Shown piece by piece: positions 34,342 to 44,471 of a stretch of DNA of 64,000 bases (positions are counted from its first letter, which is position 1; the number at the start of each line of letters is the position of its first letter). The DNA lies in assembly GCF_017874415.1 (NCBI RefSeq), contig NZ_JAGGLM010000001.1, positions 186,001 to 250,000 on the forward strand, in the 5' to 3' direction. Source of the DNA: Clostridium algifaecis. Its GTDB lineage: Bacteria; Bacillota; Clostridia; Clostridiales; Clostridiaceae. The notes below the pieces were generated by a model. The model saw nothing but the letters and a program-made list of their open reading frames with translations, made no database searches and was not told the origin of the DNA. Position numbers and translations under genes: made by a program.

Positions 34342-36981
34342 ATGGAAAATTTAGGTTTAAATCAAATAAGAGAGATGTATTTAAGCTTTTTTGAAAGTAA
34401 GGGACATTTAAGATTGCCAAGTTTTTCACTGGTTCCAAAACATGATAAAAGTTTACTTCTCATAAATGCCGGTATGGCACCTCTTAAACCATATTTTACA
34501 GGACTTCAAGTTCCACCAAGAAAGAGAGTTACAACTTGCCAGAAGTGCATAAGAACTGGTGATATTGAAAACGTAGGAAAAACTTCAAGACATGGTACTT
34601 TTTTTGAAATGCTTGGAAATTTTTCGTTTGGAGATTATTTTAAAAACGAAGTAATACCATGGGCATGGGAATTCATAACAGAGGTTTTAAAACTTCCAAA
34701 GGACAGACTATATGTTACTATATATTTAGATGATGATGAAGCCTATGACATATGGACTAAAAAAACTGATATGAATCCTTCTAGAATATTCAGGCTCGGA
34801 AAAGAAGACAATTTCTGGGAACATGGTGCAGGTCCATGTGGTCCTTGTTCTGAAATACATTATGACAAGGAAGGACTTAATCTTACTAGTGCTGAAGAGT
34901 TTGTAAAAGCTGGAGATGAAGACAGGGTAGTTGAGCTTTGGAATCTGGTATTTACACAGTTTGATAGAGATGAAGAAGGAAATTATAACAAGCTTCCAAA
35001 TCCTAATATAGATACAGGTATGGGACTTGAAAGAATTGCAACAGTTATGCAGGGAAAGAACAGTATATTTGAAGTTGATACTATACAGCAGATACTCAAG
35101 GAAGTAAGCAGAGTTTCAAATGCTGAGTATGGAAAGGATAATAGTAAAGATATATCCCTAAGAGTTATAACTGATCATATAAGAAGTATTACTTTCATGA
35201 TAAGTGATGGAATACTTCCATCGAATGAAGGCCGTGGATATGTATTAAGAAGGTTACTAAGGAGAGCTGCCCTTCATGGAAAGGCACTTGGCATAAAAAA
35301 ATCATTTTTATGTAATTTAACTGATGTTGTAATAAATAATTCTTGCGAAAATTATCCTGAATTAAAGGAAAAGAAAGATTATATAAAGAAAGTTATAAGA
35401 CTTGAGGAGGAGAGATTTTCAGAAACCATAGACAGTGGAATGGAAATACTTAATTCCTACATGGAAGATATGAAGAAGAATGGAAACAAGGTGCTTGATG
35501 GAAGTAAAGCATTCAAATTATATGACACTTATGGATTCCCAATAGAGCTTACAAGTGAAGTACTTGAAAGGGACAATAATACTGTAGATTTAAAAGAATT
35601 CAATGAAGAGATGAAAAAGCAGAAGGAAAGAGCTAGGGCAGCAAGGGAAGAAACAAATTATATGGGAGCTGAAGACACCATATTAAATAAGATTCCACTT
35701 GATATAAATACTGAGTTTAAAGGTTACACTGATTTAAAATTAACTTCAAAAATAAAAGTTATTGTAAAAGATGAAGAAATGGTATCCAGTTTAAGCCAGG
35801 GTGATTCTGGAGTTATAGTTGCAGAAAGCACTCCGTTTTATGCTGAAATGGGAGGACAGATAGGCGACAAGGGAATTATGTCTAATGACCACTTTAAAGC
35901 TGAAGTTCTAGACTGCAAAAATAATGTTGCTGGCAAAATAATGCATTTTGTCAGGGTGATTTCGGGAGAGATTTCCTTAAATGACACAGTTGATTTGATT
36001 GTCAACGAGGATAGAAGAAATGACATAAGAAAAAATCATACTGCTACACATCTTCTGGATGAGTCATTAAGAAAGGTACTTGGAAATCACGTTCATCAAT
36101 CAGGTTCTTATGTAGATGAATTTAGACTTAGGTTTGATTTTAATCATTTTGAAGCTGTAAGTTATGACAAATTGATAGAAATAGAAAAATTGGTAAATGA
36201 AAATATAATGAAAGCTATAGACGTTAAAACTGATATAATGTCTTTGGATGATGCAAAAAAAAGTGGAGCTGTAGCTTTATTTGATGACAAGTACAGTGAT
36301 ATGGTAAGAGTTGTTTCCGTAGGAGAGTTTAGCCGTGAACTTTGTGGAGGAACACATGTTAGAAATTCAGGCGAAATTGGATTATTTAAAATAGTTTCTG
36401 AGTCGGGAATTGCAGCTGGTATAAGGAGAATAGAGGCAGTTACTGGGAAAAGTGCTATTGAATATATACAGGCTAAAAGTGGTATAATAAAAGACATATC
36501 AGATAAGCTTAAATGTTCAGAAAAGGAAATAGAACATAAATTAGATATACTTTCTGCAGAAGTTAAGGAAAAAAATAAAGAAATAGAAGAACTTAAATCA
36601 AAGCTGGCAGGAAATTCTGAAGATGAGATATTGAAAAGTGAAAAAAATATAGGTGATATCAAGTTGTTTACAGGAGTACTTAATGATATAGATGGGAATG
36701 CACTTAGGGATTTAGCAGATAAAATAAGAGATAAGTATGAAAAGTCAATTGTAGTTTTAGGCAGCAGCATAGATGGAAAGGTTAAATTGATTGCAATGGC
36801 ATCTAAGTCTGCTGTAAAAGAAGGAATTCACTGTGGAAAGATAATAAAAGAGGCTGCGGCTGTTTGCGGCGGCGGCGGCGGTGGAAGACCTGATATGGCT
36901 CAAGCAGGAGGAAAACTACCTGAAAAGTTAAAAGAAGCAGTAAATAGTGTTTTATCGATTGTACAGAAACAGGTTAAGTAG
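34342..36981 (+). CDS. alaS: Alanyl-tRNA synthetase
   Basis: 879 residues, full length. It has the class II catalytic domain ([45 protein letters not shown]), a tRNA-recognition domain, an editing domain with the Zn site HTATH (about 566-570) and Cys668/His672 (LCGGTHV), and the C-terminal C-Ala domain ending in the glycine run [15 protein letters not shown]. The ATG follows GGAGAG. It is controlled by the T-box leader just upstream. Confidence 0.97.
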   Translation: MENLGLNQIREMYLSFFESKGHLRLPSFSLVPKHDKSLLLINAGMAPLKPYFTGLQVPPRKRVTTCQKCIRTGDIENVGKTSRHGTFFEMLGNFSFGDYFKNEVIPWAWEFITEVLKLPKDRLYVTIYLDDDEAYDIWTKKTDMNPSRIFRLGKEDNFWEHGAGPCGPCSEIHYDKEGLNLTSAEEFVKAGDEDRVVELWNLVFTQFDRDEEGNYNKLPNPNIDTGMGLERIATVMQGKNSIFEVDTIQQILKEVSRVSNAEYGKDNSKDISLRVITDHIRSITFMISDGILPSNEGRGYVLRRLLRRAALHGKALGIKKSFLCNLTDVVINNSCENYPELKEKKDYIKKVIRLEEERFSETIDSGMEILNSYMEDMKKNGNKVLDGSKAFKLYDTYGFPIELTSEVLERDNNTVDLKEFNEEMKKQKERARAAREETNYMGAEDTILNKIPLDINTEFKGYTDLKLTSKIKVIVKDEEMVSSLSQGDSGVIVAESTPFYAEMGGQIGDKGIMSNDHFKAEVLDCKNNVAGKIMHFVRVISGEISLNDTVDLIVNEDRRNDIRKNHTATHLLDESLRKVLGNHVHQSGSYVDEFRLRFDFNHFEAVSYDKLIEIEKLVNENIMKAIDVKTDIMSLDDAKKSGAVALFDDKYSDMVRVVSVGEFSRELCGGTHVRNSGEIGLFKIVSESGIAAGIRRIEAVTGKSAIEYIQAKSGIIKDISDKLKCSEKEIEHKLDILSAEVKEKNKEIEELKSKLAGNSEDEILKSEKNIGDIKLFTGVLNDIDGNALRDLADKIRDKYEKSIVVLGSSIDGKVKLIAMASKSAVKEGIHCGKIIKEAAAVCGGGGGGRPDMAQAGGKLPEKLKEAVNSVLSIVQKQVK

Positions 36982-37054
36982 TATACATTTTATAAAATAT
37001 GTTTTATAATATATTTATTACAAGTATTAGATAATTATTAGCGGGGTGATATGA

Positions 37055-37306
37055 ATGAGTGACGATAATACTATTCAGTTTGATATTTCTGAGAGCAAGA
37101 AGGCTTTAACTAAGGAAATATTGACTGAAGTTTATGATTCGCTAATTGAAAAAGGATATAATCCGGTAAATCAGCTTGTTGGATATTTGATTTCCGGTGA
37201 TCCAACTTATATAACTAATTATAATGGAGCAAGATCATTAGTTAGAAAGCTTGAAAGAGATGAAATACTAGAAGAAGTATTAAAATCTTATTTAGACATA
37301 AAATAA
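37055..37306 (+). CDS. ireB: IreB family regulatory protein (UPF0297/DUF965)
   Basis: An 83-residue protein with [20 protein letters not shown] and [19 protein letters not shown], highly conserved family blocks. In Enterococcus, IreB is phosphorylated on Thr by the kinase IreK and modulates cephalosporin resistance; the N-terminal Thr is present here. The alaS-ireB-yqgF-DUF1292 order is common in Firmicutes. RBS GGGGTGAT. A hairpin terminator overlaps its stop codon. Confidence 0.92.
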   Translation: MSDDNTIQFDISESKKALTKEILTEVYDSLIEKGYNPVNQLVGYLISGDPTYITNYNGARSLVRKLERDEILEEVLKSYLDIK

Positions 37307-37333
37307 AAGTGTCCGCCAGGACATTTTTATTTT
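37300..37333 (+). terminator. Terminator after ireB
   Basis: AAAATAAAAGTGTCC pairs with GGACATTTTTATTTT around a short GCCA loop, leaving one G-T pair. The T-rich right arm supports termination, with partial read-through to yqgF possible. Confidence 0.65.
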
Positions 37334-37360
37334 AAATATAATAAAATTTAGGAGAAAATA

Positions 37361-37789
37361 ATGAGGATACTTGGACTGGATATAGGAGATAGGACTATTG
37401 GTGTAGCTATCAGCGATCCACTTGGAATTACAGCTCAGGGAATTACAACTATAAGAAGAAAGAGCAGAGATAAGGATATAGATGAATTAAGTAAAATATG
37501 CAGTGATTATAATGTAGAATTAATTATATCGGGACTTCCAAAAAATATGAATGGGACACTTGGACCTCAAAGTGAAAAAGTAATGGATTTTTGTGACTTT
37601 ATATATGAAAAAATTAAAATTCCAATAAAAATGTGGGATGAGAGACTGACTACTGTAGCAGCAAATAGAGCAATGCTTGAGGCAGATTTGTCGAGGGCGA
37701 AAAGAAAAAAAATAGTTGATAAATTAGCGGCTACTTATATATTGCAGGGATATTTGGATAGTATTTATGTAAGTGGAGTGGATAGATAA
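37361..37789 (+). CDS. yqgF: Putative Holliday junction resolvase / pre-16S rRNA nuclease YqgF
   Basis: A 142-residue RNase H-fold protein. [22 protein letters not shown] holds the first catalytic Asp, [17 protein letters not shown] the second strand, and [13 protein letters not shown] the acidic Glu. In E. coli the homologue matures 16S rRNA 5' ends, and RuvX-type junction resolution has also been described. The stop overlaps the next start by one base. Confidence 0.92.
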   Translation: MRILGLDIGDRTIGVAISDPLGITAQGITTIRRKSRDKDIDELSKICSDYNVELIISGLPKNMNGTLGPQSEKVMDFCDFIYEKIKIPIKMWDERLTTVAANRAMLEADLSRAKRKKIVDKLAATYILQGYLDSIYVSGVDR

Positions 37790-38055
37790 TGAAAAATGAT
37801 TTGAAAAATATAGTCCTTAAAGATGAGAATGGGCAAGACTTAGAATTTGAAGTAGTTACTAAATTTGATATAGAAGATAATGAATATTTGATTGTAATTC
37901 CAATAAACAACAGAAAATCTAAGGAAGCCATAGCACTTAGAATAGATAAAGATTTAGATGGGAATGATATACTTGTTACAGTAGAAGATGATGAAGAGTT
38001 TACTGCTGTAAACAAAGTTTATGAAAAGCTTTTTGAAGATGATATTCAGAATTAG
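37789..38055 (+). CDS. DUF1292 protein (YrzB-like)
   Basis: An 88-residue acidic protein with the DUF1292 pattern: ENGQDLEFEVVTKFDIEDNEYLIVIPIN and KDLDGNDILVTVEDDEEFTAVNKVYEKLFED. Function is not established. It is translationally coupled to yqgF (TAATG overlap) and ends the unit before a long palindrome. Confidence 0.88.
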   Translation: MKNDLKNIVLKDENGQDLEFEVVTKFDIEDNEYLIVIPINNRKSKEAIALRIDKDLDGNDILVTVEDDEEFTAVNKVYEKLFEDDIQN

Positions 38056-38072
38056 TGTAATACTCTCATTAA

Positions 38073-38124
38073 TTAATATCAAAATTAAAGGCTATGATTT
38101 CATAGCCTTTAATTTTGATATTAA
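38073..38124. repeat. Perfect 52-base palindrome (25-bp arms) between DUF1292 gene and fur
   Basis: Arms at 38073-38097 and 38100-38124 are perfectly complementary with a two-base spacer; the centre reads GGCTATGA-TT-TCATAGCC. The flanking CTCATT/AATGAGT extends it further with a small bulge. There is no clear T run, so it may be a bidirectional terminator or an RNA 3'-end stabiliser. Confidence 0.7.
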
Positions 38125-38215
38125 ATGAGTTTCAATTGACTATTACTTTTTATAGTATTAAACTAAGTATGATAATATATATTTTATTTAAATTTAATTG
38201 AAACGGGGTATTATA

Positions 38216-38680
38216 ATGTCAAAGCTTTCGTCTGGAGAAATAGAAAGATTAAAAAATAGTTTAAAGGAAAAAGGTTATAAACTTACACCTCAAAGACGGG
38301 CTATAGTTGATATAATAATAAAAAATGAAGGTAAGCATCTTACTACAGAAGAAATATATGATTTAGTGAAAAAAGATTGCCCAGAAATAGGATTGGCAAC
38401 AGTATATAGAACAGTTCAATTATTGGAGGACATTGGAGTTGTATGTAAACTTGATTTGGATGATGGATGCAGCAGGTATGAAATAATTCATGAACAAGAA
38501 ATACACCAGCATCATCATCTTATATGTACCAGATGTTCCAGGATAATTGAAGTACCAGATAAGCTCTTAGAAGGTCTGGAAAGTCAAATAGAAAGTAAAT
38601 ATAATTTTAAAATTTTAAATCATAGTCTAAAGTTTTACGGAATATGCAGTGAATGTTTAGAAAAATCGAAAAAAGTATAG
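38216..38680 (+). CDS. fur: Fur-family metalloregulator
   Basis: 154 residues. N-terminal winged helix: KLTPQRRAIVDIIIKNEGKHLTTEEIY and GLATVYRTVQLLEDIGV. C-terminal dimer domain: metal-binding HEQEIHQHHHLICTRC, with the structural Zn site completed by CSEC near the C-terminus. Fur is most likely, but PerR and Zur share this layout. The ATG at 38216 after CGGGG was preferred to a TTG at 38198 with no site. It lies 20 bases before rnj. Confidence 0.85.
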   Translation: MSKLSSGEIERLKNSLKEKGYKLTPQRRAIVDIIIKNEGKHLTTEEIYDLVKKDCPEIGLATVYRTVQLLEDIGVVCKLDLDDGCSRYEIIHEQEIHQHHHLICTRCSRIIEVPDKLLEGLESQIESKYNFKILNHSLKFYGICSECLEKSKKV

Positions 38681-38699
38681 AAAAGGAAGGAGGATCTTT

Positions 38700-40367
38700 T
38701 TGCGTAAAGAAAAAGATAAAGTAAAGGTTATTCCACTAGGTGGATTAGGTGAGATAGGTAAGAATATGACGGTCATAGAATATAAAAATGATATCATAGT
38801 AATAGATTGCGGGCTTAAATTCCCGGATGAAGAAATGCTTGGAATAGATTTAGTTATACCGGATATTACTTATCTCAAAAAGAATATTGAAAGGGTAAGA
38901 GGTATATTTTTGACTCATGGACATGAGGATCATATAGGAGCCCTTCCATATGTATTAAAAGAAATAAATGTGCCGGTTTATGGAACAAAATTGACTCTTG
39001 GAATAATAGAAACAAAATTAAAGGAACATGGGTTGTTAAACAAGGTAAAACTTGAATGTGTAAAACCAAGAGATGTTATAAAACTTGACAGTATGTCAGT
39101 GGAATTTATAAGAACCAGTCATAGTATAGCTGATTCAACAGCAATAGCTATACACACTCCAGTGGGGGTAATACTTCATACGGGAGATTTTAAAATTGAT
39201 TATACACCTATTGATGGAAGTATAATTGATTTGGCTAGATTTGCGGAACTCGGTAAAAAAGGTGTACTGCTCATGCTTGCAGACAGTACAAATGTTGAGA
39301 GACCTGGATATACTATGTCAGAGAGAACGGTAGGAGAAACTTTTCAGAAATTTTTTACTACTGCAAAAAATAGAATAATAGTTGCTACATTTGCTTCTAA
39401 TATTCATAGAATTCAACAGATAATAACGGCAGCTGAAAAATATGATAGAAAAGTTGCTGTATCTGGAAGAAGCATGGAAAATATAATGGATGTAGCCGTA
39501 AAACTTGGATATATTGATGTTAATAAAAATACACTTATAAATATTGACAATATTAATAAATACCCAAACAATAGACTGGTGATAATAACCACAGGAAGCC
39601 AGGGAGAACCAATGTCTGCGCTTTCTAGGATGGCAAGTTCAGAACACAAAAAAGTAACTATAATACCTGGAGACAGAATAATAATTTCAGCTAGTGCTAT
39701 TCCAGGAAATGAGAAATTAATATCAAGGGTGATAAACCAATTATTTAAAAAGGGTGCAGAAGTAATATATGAAGCATTGGCAGATGTTCATGTTTCAGGT
39801 CATGCCTGTCAGGAAGAACTGAAGCTAGTTCATACACTTGTAAAACCTAAATTTTTCATGCCTGTTCATGGTGAATATAGGCATTTGAAGCAGCATGCAG
39901 ATTTGGCAATGAAGCTTGGTCTCCCATCTAAGCATATTGTTATAGCTGATAATGGAGATGTTATAGAACTTACACGGGATTCTATAAGAAAAAGTGGTAT
40001 TGTAGCTTCAGGTCAGGTATTTGTTGATGGACTTGGAGTTGGAGATGTAGGTAACATAGTTCTCAGAGATAGAAAGCACCTATCTCAGGATGGAATACTT
40101 ACAGTTGTAGTTACAATTGAAAAAGAAAGTGGAAATGTTATCGCAGGACCAGATATAATTTCAAGAGGATTTGTATATGTTAGAGAATCCGAAGATTTAA
40201 TGGAACATGCAAAGGATCTTGTTAAAGGGGTTCTAGATGATTGTCAGGAAAAACATATAACTGAATGGGCAAATATAAAATCAAATGTAAAGGATGTACT
40301 GAGAGTATTTTTATATGAAAAAACTAAAAGAAAGCCTATGATACTTCCAATAATTATGGAAATATAA
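38700..40367 (+). CDS. rnj: Ribonuclease J
   Basis: A 555-residue metallo-beta-lactamase/beta-CASP nuclease with 5'-3' exo- and endonuclease activity in mRNA decay and rRNA maturation. KVIPLGGLGEIGKNM starts the fold; the HxHxDH motif is LTHGHEDHIG (about residue 73), with LHTGDFKID and SGHACQEELK as further metal or CASP motifs. VHGEYRHLKQHADLA precedes the C-terminal dimer domain. The TTG start at 38700 follows AAGGAGG. A single rnj gene is seen here, and whether there is a J2 paralogue elsewhere is unknown. Confidence 0.93.
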   Translation: MRKEKDKVKVIPLGGLGEIGKNMTVIEYKNDIIVIDCGLKFPDEEMLGIDLVIPDITYLKKNIERVRGIFLTHGHEDHIGALPYVLKEINVPVYGTKLTLGIIETKLKEHGLLNKVKLECVKPRDVIKLDSMSVEFIRTSHSIADSTAIAIHTPVGVILHTGDFKIDYTPIDGSIIDLARFAELGKKGVLLMLADSTNVERPGYTMSERTVGETFQKFFTTAKNRIIVATFASNIHRIQQIITAAEKYDRKVAVSGRSMENIMDVAVKLGYIDVNKNTLINIDNINKYPNNRLVIITTGSQGEPMSALSRMASSEHKKVTIIPGDRIIISASAIPGNEKLISRVINQLFKKGAEVIYEALADVHVSGHACQEELKLVHTLVKPKFFMPVHGEYRHLKQHADLAMKLGLPSKHIVIADNGDVIELTRDSIRKSGIVASGQVFVDGLGVGDVGNIVLRDRKHLSQDGILTVVVTIEKESGNVIAGPDIISRGFVYVRESEDLMEHAKDLVKGVLDDCQEKHITEWANIKSNVKDVLRVFLYEKTKRKPMILPIIMEI

Positions 40368-40405
40368 ATTCTTTTATATAATTTTTCATAGAAAGGACAA
40401 TTTAA

Positions 40406-40765
40406 ATGAATATATATGACAAAGCAAATGAGCTTGCTGAAGAATTGAAAAAATCAGAAGAAGTTTTAAATTTAAGAAAAGCAAGCAAAAAAATAGTAGA
40501 TAATAAAACTAATCAGAAAATACTGGAAGACTTCAGAAAAATACAGATGGATGCATATTCAGAAAATATGAAATATGGAAAAGTATCAGAGGAAACTATG
40601 AAAAAGTTCAAGGATATTGGCTCCGTAATATCAGCAAATCCGTCTGTAAATGAATATATACAATCAGAACAAAAGTTTACTATAATGTGGCAAAAAATAT
40701 TAAAAGTGCTGAATGATGCCATAGGTATAGATTTTTCTTTTGGAGAAGACAAAGCAAATAAGTAA
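40406..40765 (+). CDS. ylbF: YlbF/YmcA family protein
   Basis: A 119-residue helical protein: MNIYDKANELAEELKKSEEVLN, then FRKIQMDAYSENMKYGKVSEETMKKFKDI and EQKFTIMWQKILKVLNDAIG. In B. subtilis YlbF and YmcA with YaaT form an Fe-S complex that tunes RNase Y and speeds Spo0A phosphorylation. Only one paralogue is seen here, immediately after RNase J, so a link to RNA decay is plausible. RBS GAAAGGA. Confidence 0.85.
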   Translation: MNIYDKANELAEELKKSEEVLNLRKASKKIVDNKTNQKILEDFRKIQMDAYSENMKYGKVSEETMKKFKDIGSVISANPSVNEYIQSEQKFTIMWQKILKVLNDAIGIDFSFGEDKANK

Positions 40766-40812
40766 TTAAGAGTTAAATATATATGAAAACCGTTAAACTA
40801 AGTTTGTGTAAG

Positions 40813-40887
40813 TTGACTTTTTTAGACTATGATATTAAAATAAATATGTTAACTTTGATTGGGTACTAAAAAGTATCCAATTTTTTT
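40813..40887 (+). promoter_or_regulatory. Promoter followed by terminator-like hairpin in the typA leader
   Basis: TTGACT (40813-40818) and TAAAAT (40836-40841) have a 17-base spacer. About ten bases after the predicted start, ATTGGGTAC and GTATCCAAT form a 9-bp stem (40858-40881) followed by seven T. A transcript from this promoter would meet a terminator before typA, so the hairpin may attenuate typA; alternatively it simply ends the ylbF transcript. Confidence 0.5.
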
Positions 40888-40947
40888 GAGTGATTGTTAA
40901 AAATTGATTCATTGGATAAGTTTAAGTATAAAATTGGAGGAATAATA

Positions 40948-42768
40948 ATGAGTTTATTTACAAGAAATGATATAAGAAATGTGGCAATAATTGCCCACGT
41001 AGATCACGGCAAAACCACATTGGTAGATGCGCTTCTTAAACAAAGCCATGTATTTAGAACAAATGAAAAAGTTGAAGAGAGAGTTATGGATTCCAATGAT
41101 CTTGAAAAAGAAAGAGGTATAACTATACTTTCAAAAAATACTTCCGTTATGCATAATGGAATTAAAATAAATATTGTAGATACACCAGGACATGCTGACT
41201 TCGGTGGAGAAGTAGAACGTGTACTTGAGATGGTTGACAGTGTATTATTGCTTGTTGATGCATATGAGGGACCTATGCCACAGACAAAATTTGTTTTAAA
41301 AAAGGCACTTGAGTTAAAATTAAATCCAATAGTTGTTATAAATAAAATAGATAAGCCTAATGCCAGACCAAATGAAGTACTGGATGAGGTATTTGATTTG
41401 TTTATAGAACTTGGAGCAAATGATGAACAATTGGATTTCCCTGTTGTATATTGTTCAGCTAAAGCAGGAACTGCAAAACTTGAAATGGATGATGAAGCAG
41501 TAAACATGGATCCATTATTTGATATGATAGTTAAAAATGTTGCAGCTCCACAGGGATATTTGGATAAACCACTTCAAATGCTTGTTACTACAATAGATCA
41601 TAATGAGTATGTAGGAAGAATAGGAGTAGGAAAAATAACAAGAGGAACCATAAAGAAAAATCAACCAATTGCAGTTATAAGAAAAGATGGAAAAGTAGAT
41701 AACGTAAAAGTAACTAATTTATATGTTTATACTGGACTTAAAAAGGAAGAAACAGATGAGGCAAAGCTTGGAGACATAGTAGCTGTATCTGGAATTCCTG
41801 ATATAAATATAGGAGAAACTATAGCAGATGTATCAACACCTGAGGCACTTCCTTTTGTTGATATAGATGAACCAACACTTAGTATGTATTTTATGACAAA
41901 TGATTCACCATTTGCAGGAAAAGAAGGAGAATTTGTAACTTCAAGACATTTAAGAGATAGATTATTTAAAGAACTTGAAACAAATGTTTCACTGCGAGTT
42001 GAAGAGACTGATTCTGCAGATTGTTTTAAGGTAAGTGGAAGAGGAGAACTTCATCTTTCAATCCTTATAGAAACTATGAGAAGAGAAGGTTATGAGTTCC
42101 AGGTTTCAAAGCCAACAGTTATATTTAAAGAAGAAAATGGCAAAAAAATGGAGCCTATTGAATATTTGACTATTGATGTTCCAGAAGAATTTATGGGAGT
42201 AGTTATGGAAAAACTAGGACCTAGAAAAGCAGATATGGTAAATATGACTTCTGCTGTTAATGGATACACAAGACTTGAATTCAGAATACCAGCTAGAGGT
42301 CTTATAGGATTTAGAAATGAATTCATGACTGATACTAAGGGAAATGGAATAATGAACCATGTACTCGATAGCTATGAACCATATAAAGGCGAAATTCCAG
42401 ATAGAAGTAGAGGATCATTAGTTGTATTTGATCCTGGTGTTTCAATAACTTATGGATTATTTAATGCTCAGGAGAGAGGAATTCTATTTATAGGACCTGG
42501 AGTAGAAGTATATGAAGGAATGATAGCTGGAGAATGTTCAAGAGCAGATGATATAGAAGTAAATGTATGTAAGAAAAAACATCTTTCAAATACAAGATCA
42601 TCTGGTGCAGATGATTCATTAAAGTTAGTTCCAGTTACTCCTATGAGTCTTGAAAAATCTCTTGAATTCATAGCAGCTGATGAACTAGTTGAAGTTACAC
42701 CAAAAAGTATAAGAATGAGAAAAAAAATATTGAATACTGATTTGAGAAAAAAGGCCAGAAGAAAATAG
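40948..42768 (+). CDS. typA: Ribosome-associated GTPase TypA/BipA
   Basis: 606 residues. G1 AHVDHGKTT, G3 DTPGHADFGGEVER, G4 NKIDKPNARP and G5 SAKAG define the translational GTPase domain; EF-G-like domains III and V (GRGELHLSILIETMRREG) and the TypA-specific C-terminus follow, ending KKARRK. It assists 50S assembly and growth in cold or stress. A longer frame opens at 40894, but the ATG at 40948 follows GGAGG and starts MSLFTRNDIRN as in relatives. Confidence 0.94.
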   Translation: MSLFTRNDIRNVAIIAHVDHGKTTLVDALLKQSHVFRTNEKVEERVMDSNDLEKERGITILSKNTSVMHNGIKINIVDTPGHADFGGEVERVLEMVDSVLLLVDAYEGPMPQTKFVLKKALELKLNPIVVINKIDKPNARPNEVLDEVFDLFIELGANDEQLDFPVVYCSAKAGTAKLEMDDEAVNMDPLFDMIVKNVAAPQGYLDKPLQMLVTTIDHNEYVGRIGVGKITRGTIKKNQPIAVIRKDGKVDNVKVTNLYVYTGLKKEETDEAKLGDIVAVSGIPDINIGETIADVSTPEALPFVDIDEPTLSMYFMTNDSPFAGKEGEFVTSRHLRDRLFKELETNVSLRVEETDSADCFKVSGRGELHLSILIETMRREGYEFQVSKPTVIFKEENGKKMEPIEYLTIDVPEEFMGVVMEKLGPRKADMVNMTSAVNGYTRLEFRIPARGLIGFRNEFMTDTKGNGIMNHVLDSYEPYKGEIPDRSRGSLVVFDPGVSITYGLFNAQERGILFIGPGVEVYEGMIAGECSRADDIEVNVCKKKHLSNTRSSGADDSLKLVPVTPMSLEKSLEFIAADELVEVTPKSIRMRKKILNTDLRKKARRK

Positions 42769-42780
42769 AGGGGATTACTT

Positions 42781-43805
42781 ATGGTTGAAAAAGATTTGAA
42801 AAAAAATTTCTAATCTGTGTTTTGGCTTTAATTGTAATAATAGGTGGGGTATTATATTACCAGTATAGGGGGATAACACATCCCCTTAATTCAAATAAAG
42901 GTAGAGTTAATTTTACGGTTGATAAAAGTGAAGATATAAATAAAGTTATAGGTGATCTTTCAAATAAAAAGATTATATCTAAGGCAAGTTTGCTTAAATG
43001 GTATATAAATAAAAATTATAATAATGTTTTAGTTAAAAAAGGCAATTATTCATTTTCAAATAATATTAAATTAGGTGAGTTCATAAATTATATGAAAAGT
43101 GGGATAATAGATGATAGACCTGTAAAGATAACAATTCCAGAAGGTTATAATGTGGAGCAAATAGCTGCTAAACTGGATAAAGATGGCATAATAAGCAAGG
43201 AAGATTTTATTTCAAGTTGTAAAAGCTATAAGTATCCTTCATTTGTAAAAAATGATTCAAAAAGAAGGTATTTGGTAGAAGGATATTTGTTTCCTGATAC
43301 ATATAAGTTTTTAAAAGGTTCAAGTGGTGATTATATTATAAAAACTATGCTTGATAGATTTTCACAGGTTGTAGATGAAATTGAAAAGAAAGATGGAAAA
43401 AAATTTACAAATGATGAACTTGACAGGATGATAACTATGGCATCTATAGTTGAAAAAGAAGTTGAGAAGCCAGAAGAAAGAGGAGAAGCTGCATCTGTAT
43501 TTTATAATAGGCTCAACAAGAAGATGAAGCTGCAGTCATGTGCTACAGTACTTTATTCCATGAACAAATATAAAAACAAGCTTTATTATAAGGATCTTAA
43601 GTTTAAGTCACCATACAATACATATATTGTCTCAGGACTTCCACAGGGGCCTATATCAAATCCTGGAAGAGGATGTATTGAAGCAGCTGTAAATCCTAAA
43701 AAGACAAATTATCTTTATTTTGTATCTAATAATAATGGAACTCAATTTTTTACAAGTGACATAAATGAGTTTTTAAAAGTTAAACAATTTACTCAAGGAA
43801 ATTAA
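42781..43805 (+). CDS. mltG: Endolytic murein transglycosylase MltG, with apparent -1 frameshift near the start
   Basis: The body reads as a complete MltG: a TM helix ICVLALIVIIGGVLYY, a LysM-like segment, then the YceG domain with catalytic Glu in MASIVEKEVEKPEERGE and FYNRLNKKMKLQSCATVLYS. It cleaves nascent glycan strands. The only start with a ribosome binding site (GAGGGGATT, ATG 42781) gives MVEKDLKKN then a stop at 42811; the TM frame lies in -1 phase. The two frames meet in a run of eight A (42799-42806), where nine would restore a continuous gene. It is either a sequence error, a mutation or slippage. The in-frame TTG at 42822 lacks a site and would cut the TM helix. Confidence 0.82.
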
Positions 43806-43819
43806 TTTTGGAGGATTAG

Positions 43820-44470
43820 ATGGGCAGTGGTGTAAGTCTTGAATATATGGATGAATATATTCAATCATTAATTGGAGAACATTCGGGAGTTTTAAAATTT
43901 TTAGAGGATTATGCAAAAGAAAACTCGGTACCTATAATTCATAGGGAGATTGCCAGATTCTTGGAGCTTATGATAAATATAAAAAAACCTGCGAGCATAC
44001 TTGAGCTTGGTACTGCTATTGGTTATTCTTCAATACTTATGAGCTTGAGTTCTAAAAACAAAAGCCATATAACTACTATAGAAAGAGACCTCAATATGGT
44101 AAAATTGGCAAAATCCAATATAAAAAAATATGGATTTCAAGATAATATAAATGTAATACAGGGAGATTGTCTCGAAGAACTTGCAAAATTAAATTCAAGA
44201 TATGATATTATATTTATAGATGCAGGAAAGGGCCACTATAATCATTTTTTACCTCATTGTTTGAGACTGCTTGAAGAAAATGGAATTATTATAGCAGACA
44301 ATGCATTATTTAGAGGAATGGTAGCTTCAGATAATTTGGTTATTCATAGAAAAATAACTATAGTTAAAAGAATGAGAAAATATTTAGAATTAGTGTCGGA
44401 CAATCAAAAATTTATAACCTCTATTATACCTATGGGTGATGGAATTTCTGTTACAGTTAGGAGGAATTAA
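43820..44470 (+). CDS. trmR: SAM-dependent O-methyltransferase, TrmR (YrrM) type
   Basis: A 216-residue class I methyltransferase with the SAM-binding ILELGTAIGYSSILMS, acidic TTIERDLNMV, and metal/catalytic IFIDAGKGHYNHFLP with IADNALFRG. Gene order after mltG and before a U32 gene matches yrrL-yrrM-yrrN of B. subtilis, where YrrM (TrmR) methylates 5-hydroxyuridine at the tRNA wobble position to give 5-methoxyuridine. RBS TGGAGG. Caffeoyl-CoA-type methyltransferases look similar, so the tRNA role rests on synteny. Confidence 0.82.
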   Translation: MGSGVSLEYMDEYIQSLIGEHSGVLKFLEDYAKENSVPIIHREIARFLELMINIKKPASILELGTAIGYSSILMSLSSKNKSHITTIERDLNMVKLAKSNIKKYGFQDNINVIQGDCLEELAKLNSRYDIIFIDAGKGHYNHFLPHCLRLLEENGIIIADNALFRGMVASDNLVIHRKITIVKRMRKYLELVSDNQKFITSIIPMGDGISVTVRRN

Positions 44471-44471
44471 T

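Noticed and set aside
36162-36770. A 202-codon Ser/Leu-rich open frame on the minus strand
   Set aside because: It is an antisense shadow of alaS, with composition set by the alaS codons and no ribosome binding site or family match.
40904-40935. TTGATT with TATAAA as a typA promoter
   Set aside because: The -10 would lie only a few bases before the ribosome binding site, so the transcript would begin inside it.
42822-43805. mltG starting at the TTG at 42822
   Set aside because: No ribosome binding site precedes it and it would truncate the membrane anchor; the ATG at 42781 with an indel in the A run explains the data better.
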